Below the pieces are notes generated by a model that had not been told where the DNA came from, made no database searches, and saw only the letters and a list, made by a program, of their open reading frames with translations. DNA of 55,528 nt from a virus. Position 1 is the first letter of the stretch. Each line of letters opens with the position of its first letter. The position numbers and the translations under genes were made by a program. The stretch spans positions 1-55,528 of the IMG/VR virus record IMGVR_UViG_3300032236_001351; one strand, written 5' to 3'. This document shows, one piece after another, positions 40,861-49,679 of the stretch.

Positions 40861-41679
40861 ATGTCAGCATGGGGAAATACCGATAATCAACTCTCTACTC
40901 CTAAATTTCCGCTCGAAAGGAGAGCTAGAGATTTAGGACAAATTACTGTAAATGCAGCAACTTTAGCTGGTTCAAATACGCTTTTCATTGCTAATGCAAA
41001 TACTATTGGTATTACTACTGGTATGTATGTTAGCGGCAACAACCTCTATTTAAATAGTGCGGTTCCAGGTTTCTTCCTTGGTAATGTAACTGTGGTTTCT
41101 GTTAATTCAAGTGCTGTGGTTCTTTCTACTAATGTATCTGCTAATGTTAATATTGGTGATACCTTTGAGTTTGATACTGCAATTGCTTATCCAGTATCTA
41201 GACATATTGAATATAATTATTATGCTAATACATACCTTGTTGACGCAGGAAGAATTGCTAATGCAACATTTGGTAATGGAACTACTTTTGATAATTCTGT
41301 AGCTCATACTGGTTGGAACAAAGTAACTCATGGAAGGGGTTATGTATATGATATCGCGGTAGGTAACGTTAGTTCAAGTTTAACCTATTCTAATGCATAT
41401 ATCACTTTCAGTGCTCCTACTGGTTCCCCTAATGCAACCGTTGCTAATGGTTATATTACTGCATACGGTAACGTTGTAACAGCAACTTTAACTTCGAATG
41501 GTTCTTCTTATAACGCTATTCCAACTGCAAGTGTTTCTGGTGCTAATAATTCTACATTGACTTTCACTGTTGTTCCTGGTGGAAGATTAGGTAGAATTTC
41601 TGCTGAAACTCTTGTTGCTCTGAGTACACCAAATGTCACTAATGCTAATTCTGGCGGTGTTTACTTCCCAGGTCTATAA
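40861..41679 (+). CDS. Probable virion structural protein
   Basis: A 272-residue Asn/Thr/Ser/Val-rich protein with few charges beyond the N-terminus (MSAWGNTDNQLSTPKFPLERRARDLG). The rest is a series of short beta strands (TLFIANANTIGITTGMYV, VTVVSVNSSAVVLSTNV, VTATLTSNGSSYNAI), typical of tail, fiber or head-decoration proteins. The exact late promoter upstream supports a virion role. The specific location is unknown. Confidence 0.6.
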   Translation: MSAWGNTDNQLSTPKFPLERRARDLGQITVNAATLAGSNTLFIANANTIGITTGMYVSGNNLYLNSAVPGFFLGNVTVVSVNSSAVVLSTNVSANVNIGDTFEFDTAIAYPVSRHIEYNYYANTYLVDAGRIANATFGNGTTFDNSVAHTGWNKVTHGRGYVYDIAVGNVSSSLTYSNAYITFSAPTGSPNATVANGYITAYGNVVTATLTSNGSSYNAIPTASVSGANNSTLTFTVVPGGRLGRISAETLVALSTPNVTNANSGGVYFPGL

Positions 41680-41682
41680 TTT

Positions 41683-42078
41683 ATGAAAACTTTTAAACAG
41701 TTTATTACTGAACTCCAAGCTCATGTGCCTGTCGTATCCATCGACAGGCAATATGTCAATATTAATGATCCAGAAACTATCGATGAAATCAATAAGAATT
41801 TGGAAATTGAAATGGCTACTGGTTTTTCTGATGTAAGAAAAGCATTGAATAAGATTCGTAAGATTCTTGATATGTATCAATTAAATCTAGAAAAAACAGA
41901 TACATTACCTTTGGATGGTAAAGGTGGAAAAATCAATCTTCCTGTTAATATAGCGAGGGTTGATGGTGTTACTACTAATGCTAAAATTATCAAAGATGCC
42001 CATAAAGGATTAGTTTTAAATGTCCAATATAAAATGGATAATGGTGTTTATAGGGTAACTGCCGAAGTAGAAAAATAA
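41683..42078 (+). CDS. Probable internal head protein with capsid-targeting N-terminus
   Basis: A 131-residue protein starting MKTFKQFITELQAH, close to the T4 internal-protein targeting sequence MKTYQEFIAE. The I-T-E after position 10 fits the I/L-x-E cleavage rule of the T4 prohead protease. The rest forms a helical part (FSDVRKALNKIRKILDMY) and a beta part (LVLNVQYKMDNGVYRVTAEVEK). Such proteins are packed in the head and injected with DNA. Targeting is inferred from sequence likeness. Confidence 0.55.
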   Translation: MKTFKQFITELQAHVPVVSIDRQYVNINDPETIDEINKNLEIEMATGFSDVRKALNKIRKILDMYQLNLEKTDTLPLDGKGGKINLPVNIARVDGVTTNAKIIKDAHKGLVLNVQYKMDNGVYRVTAEVEK

Positions 42079-42081
42079 TTA

Positions 42082-42468
42082 ATGTTTCGTAATTTGATTG
42101 CTGAAAATTTTATGTTGTATGCGGCGAATAATTATATTTCGCCGCATTATATTGAAGAAGAGTTTTATGAGGATCTGAGAAGATTTAAATATATTAAAGG
42201 ATCTATTCAGAAATATTATTTAAAACATTCCATTAATGACAGACTTGTTTTAAATAATATTATAATGTCATATAACGTTTTTTATCCAGAATCTTGCACA
42301 AGAATGTTATTCTTCAAAATTAATCCAGAACAATATTCTGTGTTAAAAACATTTTTAGTTTATTTAAATTATATGCCTGATGTGGTGAAAGGGATTAATG
42401 GAAATGATATCTATTCCACTGATATCGAAATTCATACAGATTTAGCTAATATTTTAAGGAAAATATGA
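42082..42468 (+). CDS. Conserved phage protein of unknown function
   Basis: A 128-residue protein: MFRNLIAENFMLYAANNYISP, EEEFYEDLRRFKYIKGSI, INDRLVLNNIIMSYNVFYPES and LKTFLVYLNYMPD. The LIAENF.LYAA.NY and RL.LN.I...NVF patterns recur in T4-like marine phages. No enzyme motif is apparent. It lies among late genes and overlaps the next gene by 4 nt. Confidence 0.7.
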   Translation: MFRNLIAENFMLYAANNYISPHYIEEEFYEDLRRFKYIKGSIQKYYLKHSINDRLVLNNIIMSYNVFYPESCTRMLFFKINPEQYSVLKTFLVYLNYMPDVVKGINGNDIYSTDIEIHTDLANILRKI

Positions 42469-42665
42469 AAACTTATAAAGAATTTGTTGCAGATTTAAAA
42501 GAAGATGGTGTTACTGTTGGTGCTGGAGTAAGTGGTGGTGGTGGTCCAACCAACGTAGTTACTAGCGGTGCTATTGCTGGTGCTCCTCCTGATTCTCCTC
42601 CTGTAAATTTAAAGAAAAAGAAAAAGGTTGTTCTTGCTACTGTCAGAAGAAATCCTCCTAAATGA
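42465..42665 (+). CDS. Small Gly-rich protein with capsid-targeting-like N-terminus
   Basis: A 66-residue protein starting MKTYKEFVADLKED, similar to T4's MKTYQEFIAE. An L-K-E cleavage-like site follows at 11-13. The remainder is low complexity: GVTVGAGVSGGGGPTN, then SGAIAGAPPDSPPVN and a basic KKKKKV end. It may be a small packaged protein or a decoy scaffold. The ATG overlaps the previous stop (ATGA). Confidence 0.55.
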   Translation: MKTYKEFVADLKEDGVTVGAGVSGGGGPTNVVTSGAIAGAPPDSPPVNLKKKKKVVLATVRRNPPK

Positions 42666-42898
42666 AACTTGAAGATTTACCTAATGAGTTGAATAAAGTT
42701 TTTAATTTAAATTTTGATTATTATTTCGAAAATAGTAATTTATATTTAAGATTAGCTGGATTAGATTCAAGAAGTTTAAAAGAATATATCAATTACAATT
42801 ATAAGTTAAACGCAATCATTAGACAAAAGAAATGCGTCTCTAGAATAAGAGTAAATAATCAATATATAGAAATAAAGGAAGAAAATGAAAACATTTAA
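42662..42898 (+). CDS. Small hypothetical protein
   Basis: A 78-residue protein (MKLEDLPNELNKVFNLNFDYYF) with mixed helix and strands and a charged C-terminus (NQYIEIKEENENI). Its start overlaps the previous stop (ATGA) and its end overlaps the next gene by 14 nt, so it is in the same late transcript. No family recognised. Confidence 0.7.
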   Translation: MKLEDLPNELNKVFNLNFDYYFENSNLYLRLAGLDSRSLKEYINYNYKLNAIIRQKKCVSRIRVNNQYIEIKEENENI

Positions 42899-43298
42899 CG
42901 AATTAAAAGAAGCTTTAACACAAAATAATCTCATGGAAGGTAAAGCTAAAGCTACTGAATTTTTCTCACAGATTTATAGTTCTGTAGTTTCTATGCATTT
43001 CTTCCATCTGACTACAAGTTCATATGCAGCTCATGTTGCTAGTAATGAATTCTATACTGGTCTTCCTCCTCTTCTTGATAAATTGATGGAAACTTTTAGT
43101 GGACGTTATGGTAAGTTGGAAGTACCCCCAAAACTCAAAGTAGTTTCAACGGACGGATTAAGTATTGCCGTAAATCTTCTTCAGTGGGTTGATGCAAATA
43201 GAGCCATGTTATCTGATGATACAGAAATGCAAAACATCATTGATGAAATTACTGGCCTTATTAATTCTACTATTTACAAGTTACGCGAACTAAAATAA
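42885..43298 (+). CDS. Probable internal head protein with capsid-targeting N-terminus
   Basis: A 137-residue protein with N-terminus MKTFNELKEALTQNNLMEGKAKA. MKTF matches the targeting start, and L-K-E/A and L-M-E/G both fit the prohead protease rule I/L-x-E. The body is helical: TEFFSQIYSSVVSMHFFHLTT, LPPLLDKLMETFSGRYG, NLLQWVDANRAML, DEITGLINSTIYKL. A packaged, possibly injected, helical protein is the simplest reading. Confidence 0.55.
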   Translation: MKTFNELKEALTQNNLMEGKAKATEFFSQIYSSVVSMHFFHLTTSSYAAHVASNEFYTGLPPLLDKLMETFSGRYGKLEVPPKLKVVSTDGLSIAVNLLQWVDANRAMLSDDTEMQNIIDEITGLINSTIYKLRELK

Positions 43299-43329
43299 CT
43301 AAATATTTTTATTTTAAGAGGAAAATCCT

Positions 43330-43758
43330 GTGCCTCCTTCAGATCAAAATAAACAGGATATTTGGTCCAAAATCTATGTTATAGAAAGGGAATTGCTAGA
43401 AAAAGAAAAATCCCTAGATAGATTGGATGATTCTCTATTAGAGTTAAATAAAAAAATAGAGCAATTAAAGGATGATTTGAGAAATCTTAGGGTAATTCCG
43501 GATCTTGAAGAAAGGATTAAATATCTGGAAGAACAAGTAGATGCTATTAGGTTAGAACTACCAGAAATACGTTTAATTAAAAAACTGTTCATGGGAATGG
43601 TTGCATTTGTACTTACTGCGTTTTTGGGTTTAATTTGGAACACTGTTGTCATTAAATCTTCACAAGATACATCGATGAAATTGATCAATTCTTCTGAGGA
43701 ACAAATTGGTGATATTGCAAAAAAAGTAATCGATGAATATCAGAAAGGTAAAAAATAA
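43330..43758 (+). CDS. Coiled-coil membrane protein (holin- or XhlA-like)
   Basis: A 142-residue protein beginning with GTG (43330) behind AAGAGGAAAA. Residues 10-80 are a charged heptad coiled coil (ERELLEKEKSLDRLDDSLLELNKK and so on); one membrane segment follows (LFMGMVAFVLTAFLGLIWNTVVI, about 90-112), then a soluble tail. This is the plan of XhlA-type cell-surface or holin-associated proteins. It overlaps the next membrane protein gene by 1 nt. Lysis function is inferred. Confidence 0.6.
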   Translation: MPPSDQNKQDIWSKIYVIERELLEKEKSLDRLDDSLLELNKKIEQLKDDLRNLRVIPDLEERIKYLEEQVDAIRLELPEIRLIKKLFMGMVAFVLTAFLGLIWNTVVIKSSQDTSMKLINSSEEQIGDIAKKVIDEYQKGKK

Positions 43759-44288
43759 TGTCAACTGACAAAAAATGTAATCTCCTGGATCAGATTAAAT
43801 TATTTTCTATTGGTGTAATTCTCGGATGTATTGGAGGTATAATTTGGCAAGAATTATTATCTCCTATACACATAACTCCTAGTATGTCATCTCATGATGA
43901 ATACCATGTTCTTAAATCTGATACCGACGAACGTCTTCTGAAATATATAGAAGGACATTGGAGATCCTCTATTGGTGATCTTCTGATCAACATCAATGAT
44001 AGTGAAATTAATGGTAGTTTCATAGTCATAGAAAATTTATCTAAACCCAGTAAAGAAGAAAAGTATAGAATTGTTGAAGTCAGTAAAGTTGATGGGTTCT
44101 TTGGTATAGTCAGTTTGAAAATTTGTAACATAAACTCAAATTGTAATAATGAAGATAAACTCCCAATTCAAATCAATAAAGTATTTGGTATAGATAAAAC
44201 AATAGCAATTACATATGATACCAGATTATCATATTGTATACCTACTGATAATCAATGTACTAGAGCATTTAAATTAATAGATAATTGA
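43758..44288 (+). CDS. Membrane-anchored protein, probable periplasmic domain
   Basis: A 176-residue protein. A short cytoplasmic start (MSTDKKCNLLDQIK) is followed by one membrane helix (LFSIGVILGCIGGIIWQELL, about 15-35). The rest is a soluble domain with four Cys (KICNINSNC and SYCIPTDNQC), which could form disulfides outside the membrane. No lipobox. With the preceding coiled-coil protein it may work in lysis or superinfection exclusion. Function unknown. Confidence 0.6.
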   Translation: MSTDKKCNLLDQIKLFSIGVILGCIGGIIWQELLSPIHITPSMSSHDEYHVLKSDTDERLLKYIEGHWRSSIGDLLININDSEINGSFIVIENLSKPSKEEKYRIVEVSKVDGFFGIVSLKICNINSNCNNEDKLPIQINKVFGIDKTIAITYDTRLSYCIPTDNQCTRAFKLIDN

Positions 44289-44294
44289 TTTAAT

Positions 44295-44351
44295 GTATTA
44301 TCAAAGGGGTACATACTTAGTGTCTCAAAGAGTCAACTGAAAGTCAAGAAC
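44295..44351 (+). repeat. 57-nt intergenic element, copy 2
   Basis: Matches 9851-9907 at 53 of 57 positions; the identical 31-nt core is 44306-44336. It lies upstream of the primase promoter in the same orientation as copy 1. Confidence 0.9.
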
Positions 44352-44360
44352 ATTTTTCTC

Positions 44361-44389
44361 TTTACTTTTTTAGTAAAATAAAGCATACT
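44361..44389 (+). promoter_or_regulatory. Promoter for primase operon
   Basis: TTTACT (44361-44366), 17-nt spacer, CATACT (44384-44389). It shares the -35 and near -10 with the gene 55 promoter, and both lie downstream of the 57-nt element. Confidence 0.5.
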
Positions 44390-44422
44390 ATATTTTTGAT
44401 AATGTGAAAGTATAGTTTTATT

Positions 44423-45442
44423 ATGAGTTATTATCTTGATGTGAAATATTTGAAGATGGTATCCTTCAGACTAGAAGGATTTACCCAAAAGACAAATGAA
44501 CTCTATAATTGTAGATGCTTCCTTTGTAACGATTCATCAAAAAAGAAATCCAAGAAAAGAGGGTATTTCTTCCGCAAGAATAATGATATGTTTTATCATT
44601 GTCATAATTGTGGAGCTGGAATGACTTTTTATAATTTCCTTGAATATATTGATCCAAGTATAGCAAAAGAATATGCACTGGAAAGATTTGCTCAAGGTGA
44701 GACAGGTCATCATAATTATAAGAAACCGAAAAAGATCACTTCGTCTAAGCCGGTATTCAAAAAGAAGGAACAACTCAACATTCCTTCTATTCAATCTCTT
44801 CCTGAAGATAATATAGCTAGGAAATATGTCGAATCAAGGAAGATTCCAAAAGCAAGACAGTTTGACTTATTTTATGCTGAAGATTTTAAGAAATTTTTAG
44901 ATGAATTTCTTCCCGATCATGGTAAAGTCTTATATGAAAATGACAAGAGACTGGTGATTCCATTTAGAGATAGATTCGGAAAAATAATTGCTTTACAAGG
45001 AAGAACCTTGACTGATTCTAAACTTCGTTATATAACTATTAAAGTGGATGAAAATTCGAATAAAATTTATGGTTTAGATAAGGCAGATCTAAACAAACTT
45101 GTAATGGTTACTGAAGGACCGCTGGATTCAATGTTCCTTGAAAATGGTATTGCTACAGCTGATGCTAATCTTACTTCAGTAAAATCAGTTATAGATAATA
45201 TTAATAATATGGTTTTGGTTTTTGATAGAGAACCAAGAAATTTGTCTCTTATTAAACAAATAGAAAAGGCTATAGACCAAAATTTTAAAGTTTGTTTATT
45301 TCCTGATACATTTGAATATAAGGATATTAATGAAGCGATTATGGATGGGGTTACTTCTGAAGAGATAATGGATATCATAAGTAAGAATACCTTCTCTGAT
45401 CTGAGAGCAAAATTAGAAATTATAACATGGAGAAAATGTTAA
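44423..45442 (+). CDS. 61: DNA primase gp61
   Basis: A 339-residue primase (T4 gp61 342). The N-terminal zinc-binding domain holds CRCFLCNDSSKKKSKKRGYFF and FYHCHNCGAG (CxxC pairs); the TOPRIM domain has VMVTEGPLDSMFL with the catalytic Glu, and MVLVFDREPRN with the Asp motif. It makes RNA primers for Okazaki fragments in complex with gp41. It begins a transcription unit after the 57-nt element and is followed at 0 nt by thyX. Confidence 0.93.
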   Translation: MSYYLDVKYLKMVSFRLEGFTQKTNELYNCRCFLCNDSSKKKSKKRGYFFRKNNDMFYHCHNCGAGMTFYNFLEYIDPSIAKEYALERFAQGETGHHNYKKPKKITSSKPVFKKKEQLNIPSIQSLPEDNIARKYVESRKIPKARQFDLFYAEDFKKFLDEFLPDHGKVLYENDKRLVIPFRDRFGKIIALQGRTLTDSKLRYITIKVDENSNKIYGLDKADLNKLVMVTEGPLDSMFLENGIATADANLTSVKSVIDNINNMVLVFDREPRNLSLIKQIEKAIDQNFKVCLFPDTFEYKDINEAIMDGVTSEEIMDIISKNTFSDLRAKLEIITWRKC

Positions 45443-46255
45443 GTGATTGAAGTCAAAATTATATTGGATAGTATCTCCGAAAATGGAGATAGATTAACAA
45501 CTTTTGAATTGAAATACCCAAGATTTATTTTATCAGAATTTAACACACACAGAGTCTTTAGTCGTAATTCTGCTTCAAGTAGAGCAATTCCTGTGAAAAG
45601 AATGATTAAAGACGTTTTATCCGATCCCGTAGATCCGGTTTTTTGGGGAAAGAATAAATCAGGAATGCAGGCTTCAGAAGAACTTTCTGGAATTCGTCTT
45701 TTTTTAAGTAAACTGTTGTGGAAAACAGCTTCGATTTCTGCTATTTTCTTTGCTTATGGGTTAATGTTATTGGGCCTTCATAAACAAATAGCAAATAGAA
45801 TCATTGAACCTTGGATGTGGACTAAGACTATAGTATCTTCTACTGAGTGGGATAACTTTTTTACTTTGAGAGCGCATCCAGATGCTCAACCAGAATTCCA
45901 TTCTTTGGCAAATTTGATGTATGATGCATATTCAAGATCAGTACCAAAAATCTTAAAAATTGGAGAATGGCATTTGCCATATATAGATCATATGGAAAAA
46001 GTTACTTTCGTGAATGAAGATTTGATTAAAATGTCAGTAGCCCGTTGTGCTAGAGTGAGTTATTTGACTCATGATGGAAAAATCCCAGACCTAGATAAAG
46101 ATGCTTCATTATATGAAAAGTTGGTGGGATCAGAGCCTATCCATGCGTCCCCCACAGAGCATCAAGCTACTCCAAATAAAGATTCATCCTTTGATAAAAA
46201 TTTCAAAGGATGGCATCAACATAGAGCTGATATAGAATATAAATTTAAAAAGTGA
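45443..46255 (+). CDS. thyX: Thymidylate synthase ThyX (FAD-dependent)
   Basis: A 270-residue protein starting with GTG (45443) directly after the primase stop. The flavin/dUMP signature is THRVFSRNSASSRAIPV (the RHRxxSxNxxSxR-type motif with one change), with LRAHPDAQPEFHSLANLM and SVARCARVSY, HASPTEHQATP at the C-terminus. It converts dUMP to dTMP with methylene-THF and NADPH. In a phage with a hypermodification operon it could also be a variant making modified dUMP; nothing in the sequence shows that. Confidence 0.88.
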   Translation: MIEVKIILDSISENGDRLTTFELKYPRFILSEFNTHRVFSRNSASSRAIPVKRMIKDVLSDPVDPVFWGKNKSGMQASEELSGIRLFLSKLLWKTASISAIFFAYGLMLLGLHKQIANRIIEPWMWTKTIVSSTEWDNFFTLRAHPDAQPEFHSLANLMYDAYSRSVPKILKIGEWHLPYIDHMEKVTFVNEDLIKMSVARCARVSYLTHDGKIPDLDKDASLYEKLVGSEPIHASPTEHQATPNKDSSFDKNFKGWHQHRADIEYKFKK

Positions 46256-46842
46256 AAAATATGATTAATACAAGAGATGATGTTTTACGTTTTATGATTG
46301 CTGGGGATCAAACTGAATATGGTTTTGGTTCTCAATCAGATCTCTATTTGAAATTGATTACGGAAGAAGTAATTCATGAAACATTAAAAGGATTCGATAA
46401 AAACGACATTATAGAAATCGCTGATGGAATTGCTGATAGCATTTGGGTTATTGAGGGTATGGCAATTTCGTTAAAGTTAGATCTTCGTGATATTTGGGAT
46501 GATGTGAATTATATGGGACAATTTTATGATGTTCCACTAGACAAGAACGTAATAGTGAATACGCTAATTCGAGATTATGTTAATGTAAGAGAAAGTTATA
46601 GATTCTCAAATGAACATTTCCTCAAATCTCCCTTAGTTAATTTGATTAATGGTTTAGTACAACTAAGTAAATCTTATAATATTCCTCTTCAGGAAGTCTG
46701 GGATGAAGTTGCTAGAAGTAATTCTAGTAAGATTTCTGAAAATGGAAAAGTAATCAAGAATGAAAATGGTAAGATTATGAAGCCTGACACTTTTAGCCCC
46801 GCAAACGTCAGAGCAATTCTGGAAAAACATAATTTAGTTTAA
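46252..46842 (+). CDS. MazG/PRA-PH-like nucleotide pyrophosphohydrolase
   Basis: A 196-residue all-alpha NTP-PPase-like protein. The metal-binding EExxE-type helix reads LITEEVIHETLKGF, then IEIADGIADSIWVIEG (E/D residues). The C-terminal block WDEVARSNSSKISENGKVIKNE with KPDTFSPANVRAIL is typical of phage members. The family cleaves NTPs to NMP and PPi and may tune the dNTP pool beside RNR. GTG 46252 overlaps the thyX stop; ATG 46261 is an alternative start. Confidence 0.8.
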   Translation: MKNMINTRDDVLRFMIAGDQTEYGFGSQSDLYLKLITEEVIHETLKGFDKNDIIEIADGIADSIWVIEGMAISLKLDLRDIWDDVNYMGQFYDVPLDKNVIVNTLIRDYVNVRESYRFSNEHFLKSPLVNLINGLVQLSKSYNIPLQEVWDEVARSNSSKISENGKVIKNENGKIMKPDTFSPANVRAILEKHNLV

Positions 46843-46866
46843 ATACAAAAATAATAAGGAAAGTTT

Positions 46867-48693
46867 ATGGAATATATGGGAATTAATATCGATTTGAGTA
46901 GAGATGACCTTTTTGATTCTCTTGGTATCAAGCGATTAAAAGAATCTTATATGAGAGAAGATGAAGAATCTCCTCAACAAAGATTTGCATTTGTCTCTAA
47001 TGCTTTTTCGTCTAATATTGAACATGCTCAGAGATTATATGATTATTCTTCCAGACATTGGCTTTCTTTCGCTACGCCCATTCTTTCTTATGGGAAGTCA
47101 AAAAACGGTCTTCCTATTTCATGTTTCTTATCCTTCATGCAAGATTCATCTACTGGATTAGTGGATACCCTTTCTGAAGTTAATACTCTATCAATGCTTG
47201 GTGGAGGAGTTGGTATTGGAGTAGATATTCGTTCTGCTGACGATAAGTCTGTTGGAGTTATGCCTCATTTAAAGATTTATGATGCATCTTGTTTAGCATA
47301 TCGTCAGGGAAAGACCCGAAGAGGAAGTTATGCAACTTATCTTAGAATTGATCATCCTGATGTATTGATGTTTCTGGAAATGAGAAAACCTACTGGAGAC
47401 CAGAATATTAAATGTTTGAATCTCCATCATGGAATCATTATCACAGATAAGTTCATGAATATTATTGAACAATGTATGCTAGATCCTAATTTTGATGATA
47501 GTTGGGATCTTTATGATACACATAACCCAACGAATATTAAAGATACAGTATCAGCAAAAGAACTTTGGCAAAAAATCCTTGAGATGAGGATGCAAACCGG
47601 AGAACCTTATATTCTTTTTATTGATACTGCAAATGAAAAGTTGCCAGAATTCCAAAAGAATCTTGGATTAGAAATCAAACAATCTAATATTTGTACAGAA
47701 ATCCTACTTCCCACTAATGAAGAAAGGACTGCGGTTTGTTGTTTGTCTTCAGTAAATCTCCGTTATTATGATGAATATAAAGATAATTATCAATTTTTCA
47801 GAGATATTGCTGAAATGTTGGATAATGTACTCACTAAATTTATCGAAAATGCTCCTGATGCCATAGCTAGAGCAAAATTTTCCGCTATGAGAGAAAGAGC
47901 TATCGGGATTGGTACTCTAGGATTCCATACTTATTTACAACAGAACAATCTTCCTTTCGAATCTGCTATGGCTAAATCTAGAAATATGCAAATTTTTAAG
48001 AATATTCGTGAAAAGTTGGACCAAGTTAATGTTGAATTAGGTGAGGAAAGAGGAAATTGTCCTGATTTTGATGAAGGAATGAATTCCCTTTTGGACAACG
48101 GCCAGAGATTATATAAAAGATTTAGTCATATGGTTTCTATTGCTCCTACTGCTAGCACAAGTTTAATTATGGGTAATATTTCTCCTTCTATTGAACCATA
48201 TAGGGCAAACGCTTATAGACAAGATACCATGTCAGGTTCGCATTTGAATAAAAATCATGTTCTTGATGGGCTGATTAAGAAAAAAATAGAAGAAAATACA
48301 AAATTGAATTATGATGAAATTTGGCTTGATATAGTTACTACAGATGGATCTATCCAACATATGGATATTTTTACACAAGATGAGAAAGATGTATTCAAGA
48401 CTGCTATGGAAATTGATCAACGTTGGGTCGTAGAATTAGCATCAGATAGACAGGTTTACATTGACCAAACTCAATCTGTAAATTTATTTTTTAGGCCAGA
48501 TGCCCATATTAAATATCTTCATGCTATTCATTTTATGGCGTGGAAGTCAAAGCTTCCTACTCTTTATTATTGTAGGTCGGATAGTTTGAAGAAAGCAGAT
48601 AAAGTGTCTAAACAAATTGAAAGGCAGATAATTGAAGAGATTAATCTTCATGACCTAATTAATGGTGATGATTGTATCGCTTGCCACTCATAA
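46867..48693 (+). CDS. nrdA: Ribonucleotide reductase alpha subunit NrdA
   Basis: A 608-residue class Ia/Ib-type large subunit. Active-site features include the N-terminal Cys in GLPISCFLSF, the GGGVGIGVDIRS loop, the NICTEILLPTNEERTAVCCLSSVNL site (radical Cys and Asn-xCys-xGlu), and MSGSHLNKNHVLDG. The C-terminal redox pair is DDCIACHS. T4 NrdA has 754 residues; the N-terminal ATP-cone domain is missing, so activity may not be allosterically inhibited by dATP. AAGGAAA precedes the ATG. Confidence 0.94.
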   Translation: MEYMGINIDLSRDDLFDSLGIKRLKESYMREDEESPQQRFAFVSNAFSSNIEHAQRLYDYSSRHWLSFATPILSYGKSKNGLPISCFLSFMQDSSTGLVDTLSEVNTLSMLGGGVGIGVDIRSADDKSVGVMPHLKIYDASCLAYRQGKTRRGSYATYLRIDHPDVLMFLEMRKPTGDQNIKCLNLHHGIIITDKFMNIIEQCMLDPNFDDSWDLYDTHNPTNIKDTVSAKELWQKILEMRMQTGEPYILFIDTANEKLPEFQKNLGLEIKQSNICTEILLPTNEERTAVCCLSSVNLRYYDEYKDNYQFFRDIAEMLDNVLTKFIENAPDAIARAKFSAMRERAIGIGTLGFHTYLQQNNLPFESAMAKSRNMQIFKNIREKLDQVNVELGEERGNCPDFDEGMNSLLDNGQRLYKRFSHMVSIAPTASTSLIMGNISPSIEPYRANAYRQDTMSGSHLNKNHVLDGLIKKKIEENTKLNYDEIWLDIVTTDGSIQHMDIFTQDEKDVFKTAMEIDQRWVVELASDRQVYIDQTQSVNLFFRPDAHIKYLHAIHFMAWKSKLPTLYYCRSDSLKKADKVSKQIERQIIEEINLHDLINGDDCIACHS

Positions 48694-48703
48694 GGATAAT
48701 ATT

Positions 48704-49678
48704 ATGGTAAAAAAGAAATTAAAGTTGACTGACCCAAGAACTACATTTAAACCTTTTAGTCATCCTGAGTTTTATGAATATTGGTTAACACATGAAAAAA
48801 TGCACTGGATTCATTCTGAAGTAGAATTAGTTCAGGATATTAAAGATTGGCAGAATAATTTATCCAAAGAAGAAAAATATTTCCTTACTAATATTTTTAG
48901 ATTCTTTACTCAAAGTGATATTGATGTTGCTGGTGGTTATGTCAACAATTATTTACCAATTCTTCGCCAGCCAGAACTTCGTATGATGCTTCTCGGATTT
49001 GCTTCCAGAGAAGCCGTTCATATTGCTGCTTATTCGCATCTTATTGAAACTCTGGGTATGCCTGAGTCAACCTATAGTGAATTTCTTGAATATGAAGCTA
49101 TGAAAAATAAGCATGAATATATCGAATCATTTGTTGGTTTGGATAATAAACATATAGCACAACAAATAGCTTTATTTTCTGCCTTTACTGAAGGTATGCA
49201 ATTGTTTAGTTCTTTTGTTATGCTTCTGAATTTTCCAAGAAGAGGGAAGATGAAAGGAATGGGTCAAATCATTTCTTGGTCAATTTTGGATGAACAACTC
49301 CATTGTGAGGCGATGATCAAAGTATTTCGTATTTTTATTGAAGAAAATAGAGATATATGGAAAGATGATTTGAAATCCGAATTATATACTATTGCTGAAA
49401 AAATGGTTGAATTGGAAGATTCTTTTATTGATGCTTGTTATGAAATGGGAGAATGTGAAGGGCTTGATATTGATGATCTCAAGAAATATATTAGATATAT
49501 TTGTGATCGTAGATTAATTTCCATGGGACTAAAAGGAGTTTTTAAGGTTAAGAAGAATCCACTGCCTTGGGTTGATGAAATGATTTCTGCTCCACAACAT
49601 ACTAATTTCTTTGAAAATAGGGCTACTGCTTATGCTAAAGGAGCACTGAGTGGATCTTGGAGTGATGTTTGGGCTTAA
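48704..49678 (+). CDS. nrdB: Ribonucleotide reductase beta subunit NrdB
   Basis: A 324-residue small subunit read from ATG 48704 (MVKKKLKLTDPR) behind AAGGAT; the frame extends upstream into nrdA from an earlier ATG without a ribosome site. Metal ligands lie in a helix set: LVQDIKDW, SREAVHIAAYSHLIETLG (EX2H), FTEGMQLFSSF and LDEQLHCEAM (EX2H). It generates the tyrosyl radical that starts catalysis in NrdA. The C-terminus (TAYAKGALSGSWSDVWA) would bind NrdA. It overlaps nothing in nrdA by this start. Confidence 0.93.
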   Translation: MVKKKLKLTDPRTTFKPFSHPEFYEYWLTHEKMHWIHSEVELVQDIKDWQNNLSKEEKYFLTNIFRFFTQSDIDVAGGYVNNYLPILRQPELRMMLLGFASREAVHIAAYSHLIETLGMPESTYSEFLEYEAMKNKHEYIESFVGLDNKHIAQQIALFSAFTEGMQLFSSFVMLLNFPRRGKMKGMGQIISWSILDEQLHCEAMIKVFRIFIEENRDIWKDDLKSELYTIAEKMVELEDSFIDACYEMGECEGLDIDDLKKYIRYICDRRLISMGLKGVFKVKKNPLPWVDEMISAPQHTNFFENRATAYAKGALSGSWSDVWA

Positions 49679-49679
49679 T

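Noticed and set aside
41107-41331. Reverse-strand frame within the structural protein gene
   Set aside because: Ser/Ile-rich mirror of a repetitive beta-rich gene.
43298-43305. ACTAAATA before the gene at 43330 as late promoter
   Set aside because: Two mismatches to TATAAATA; the late promoter at 40808 can cover this gene.
49650-49679. Earlier start for the nucleotidyltransferase
   Set aside because: The extra residues are inside nrdB, and the beta strand with the GKFDP loop starts directly at ATG 49680.
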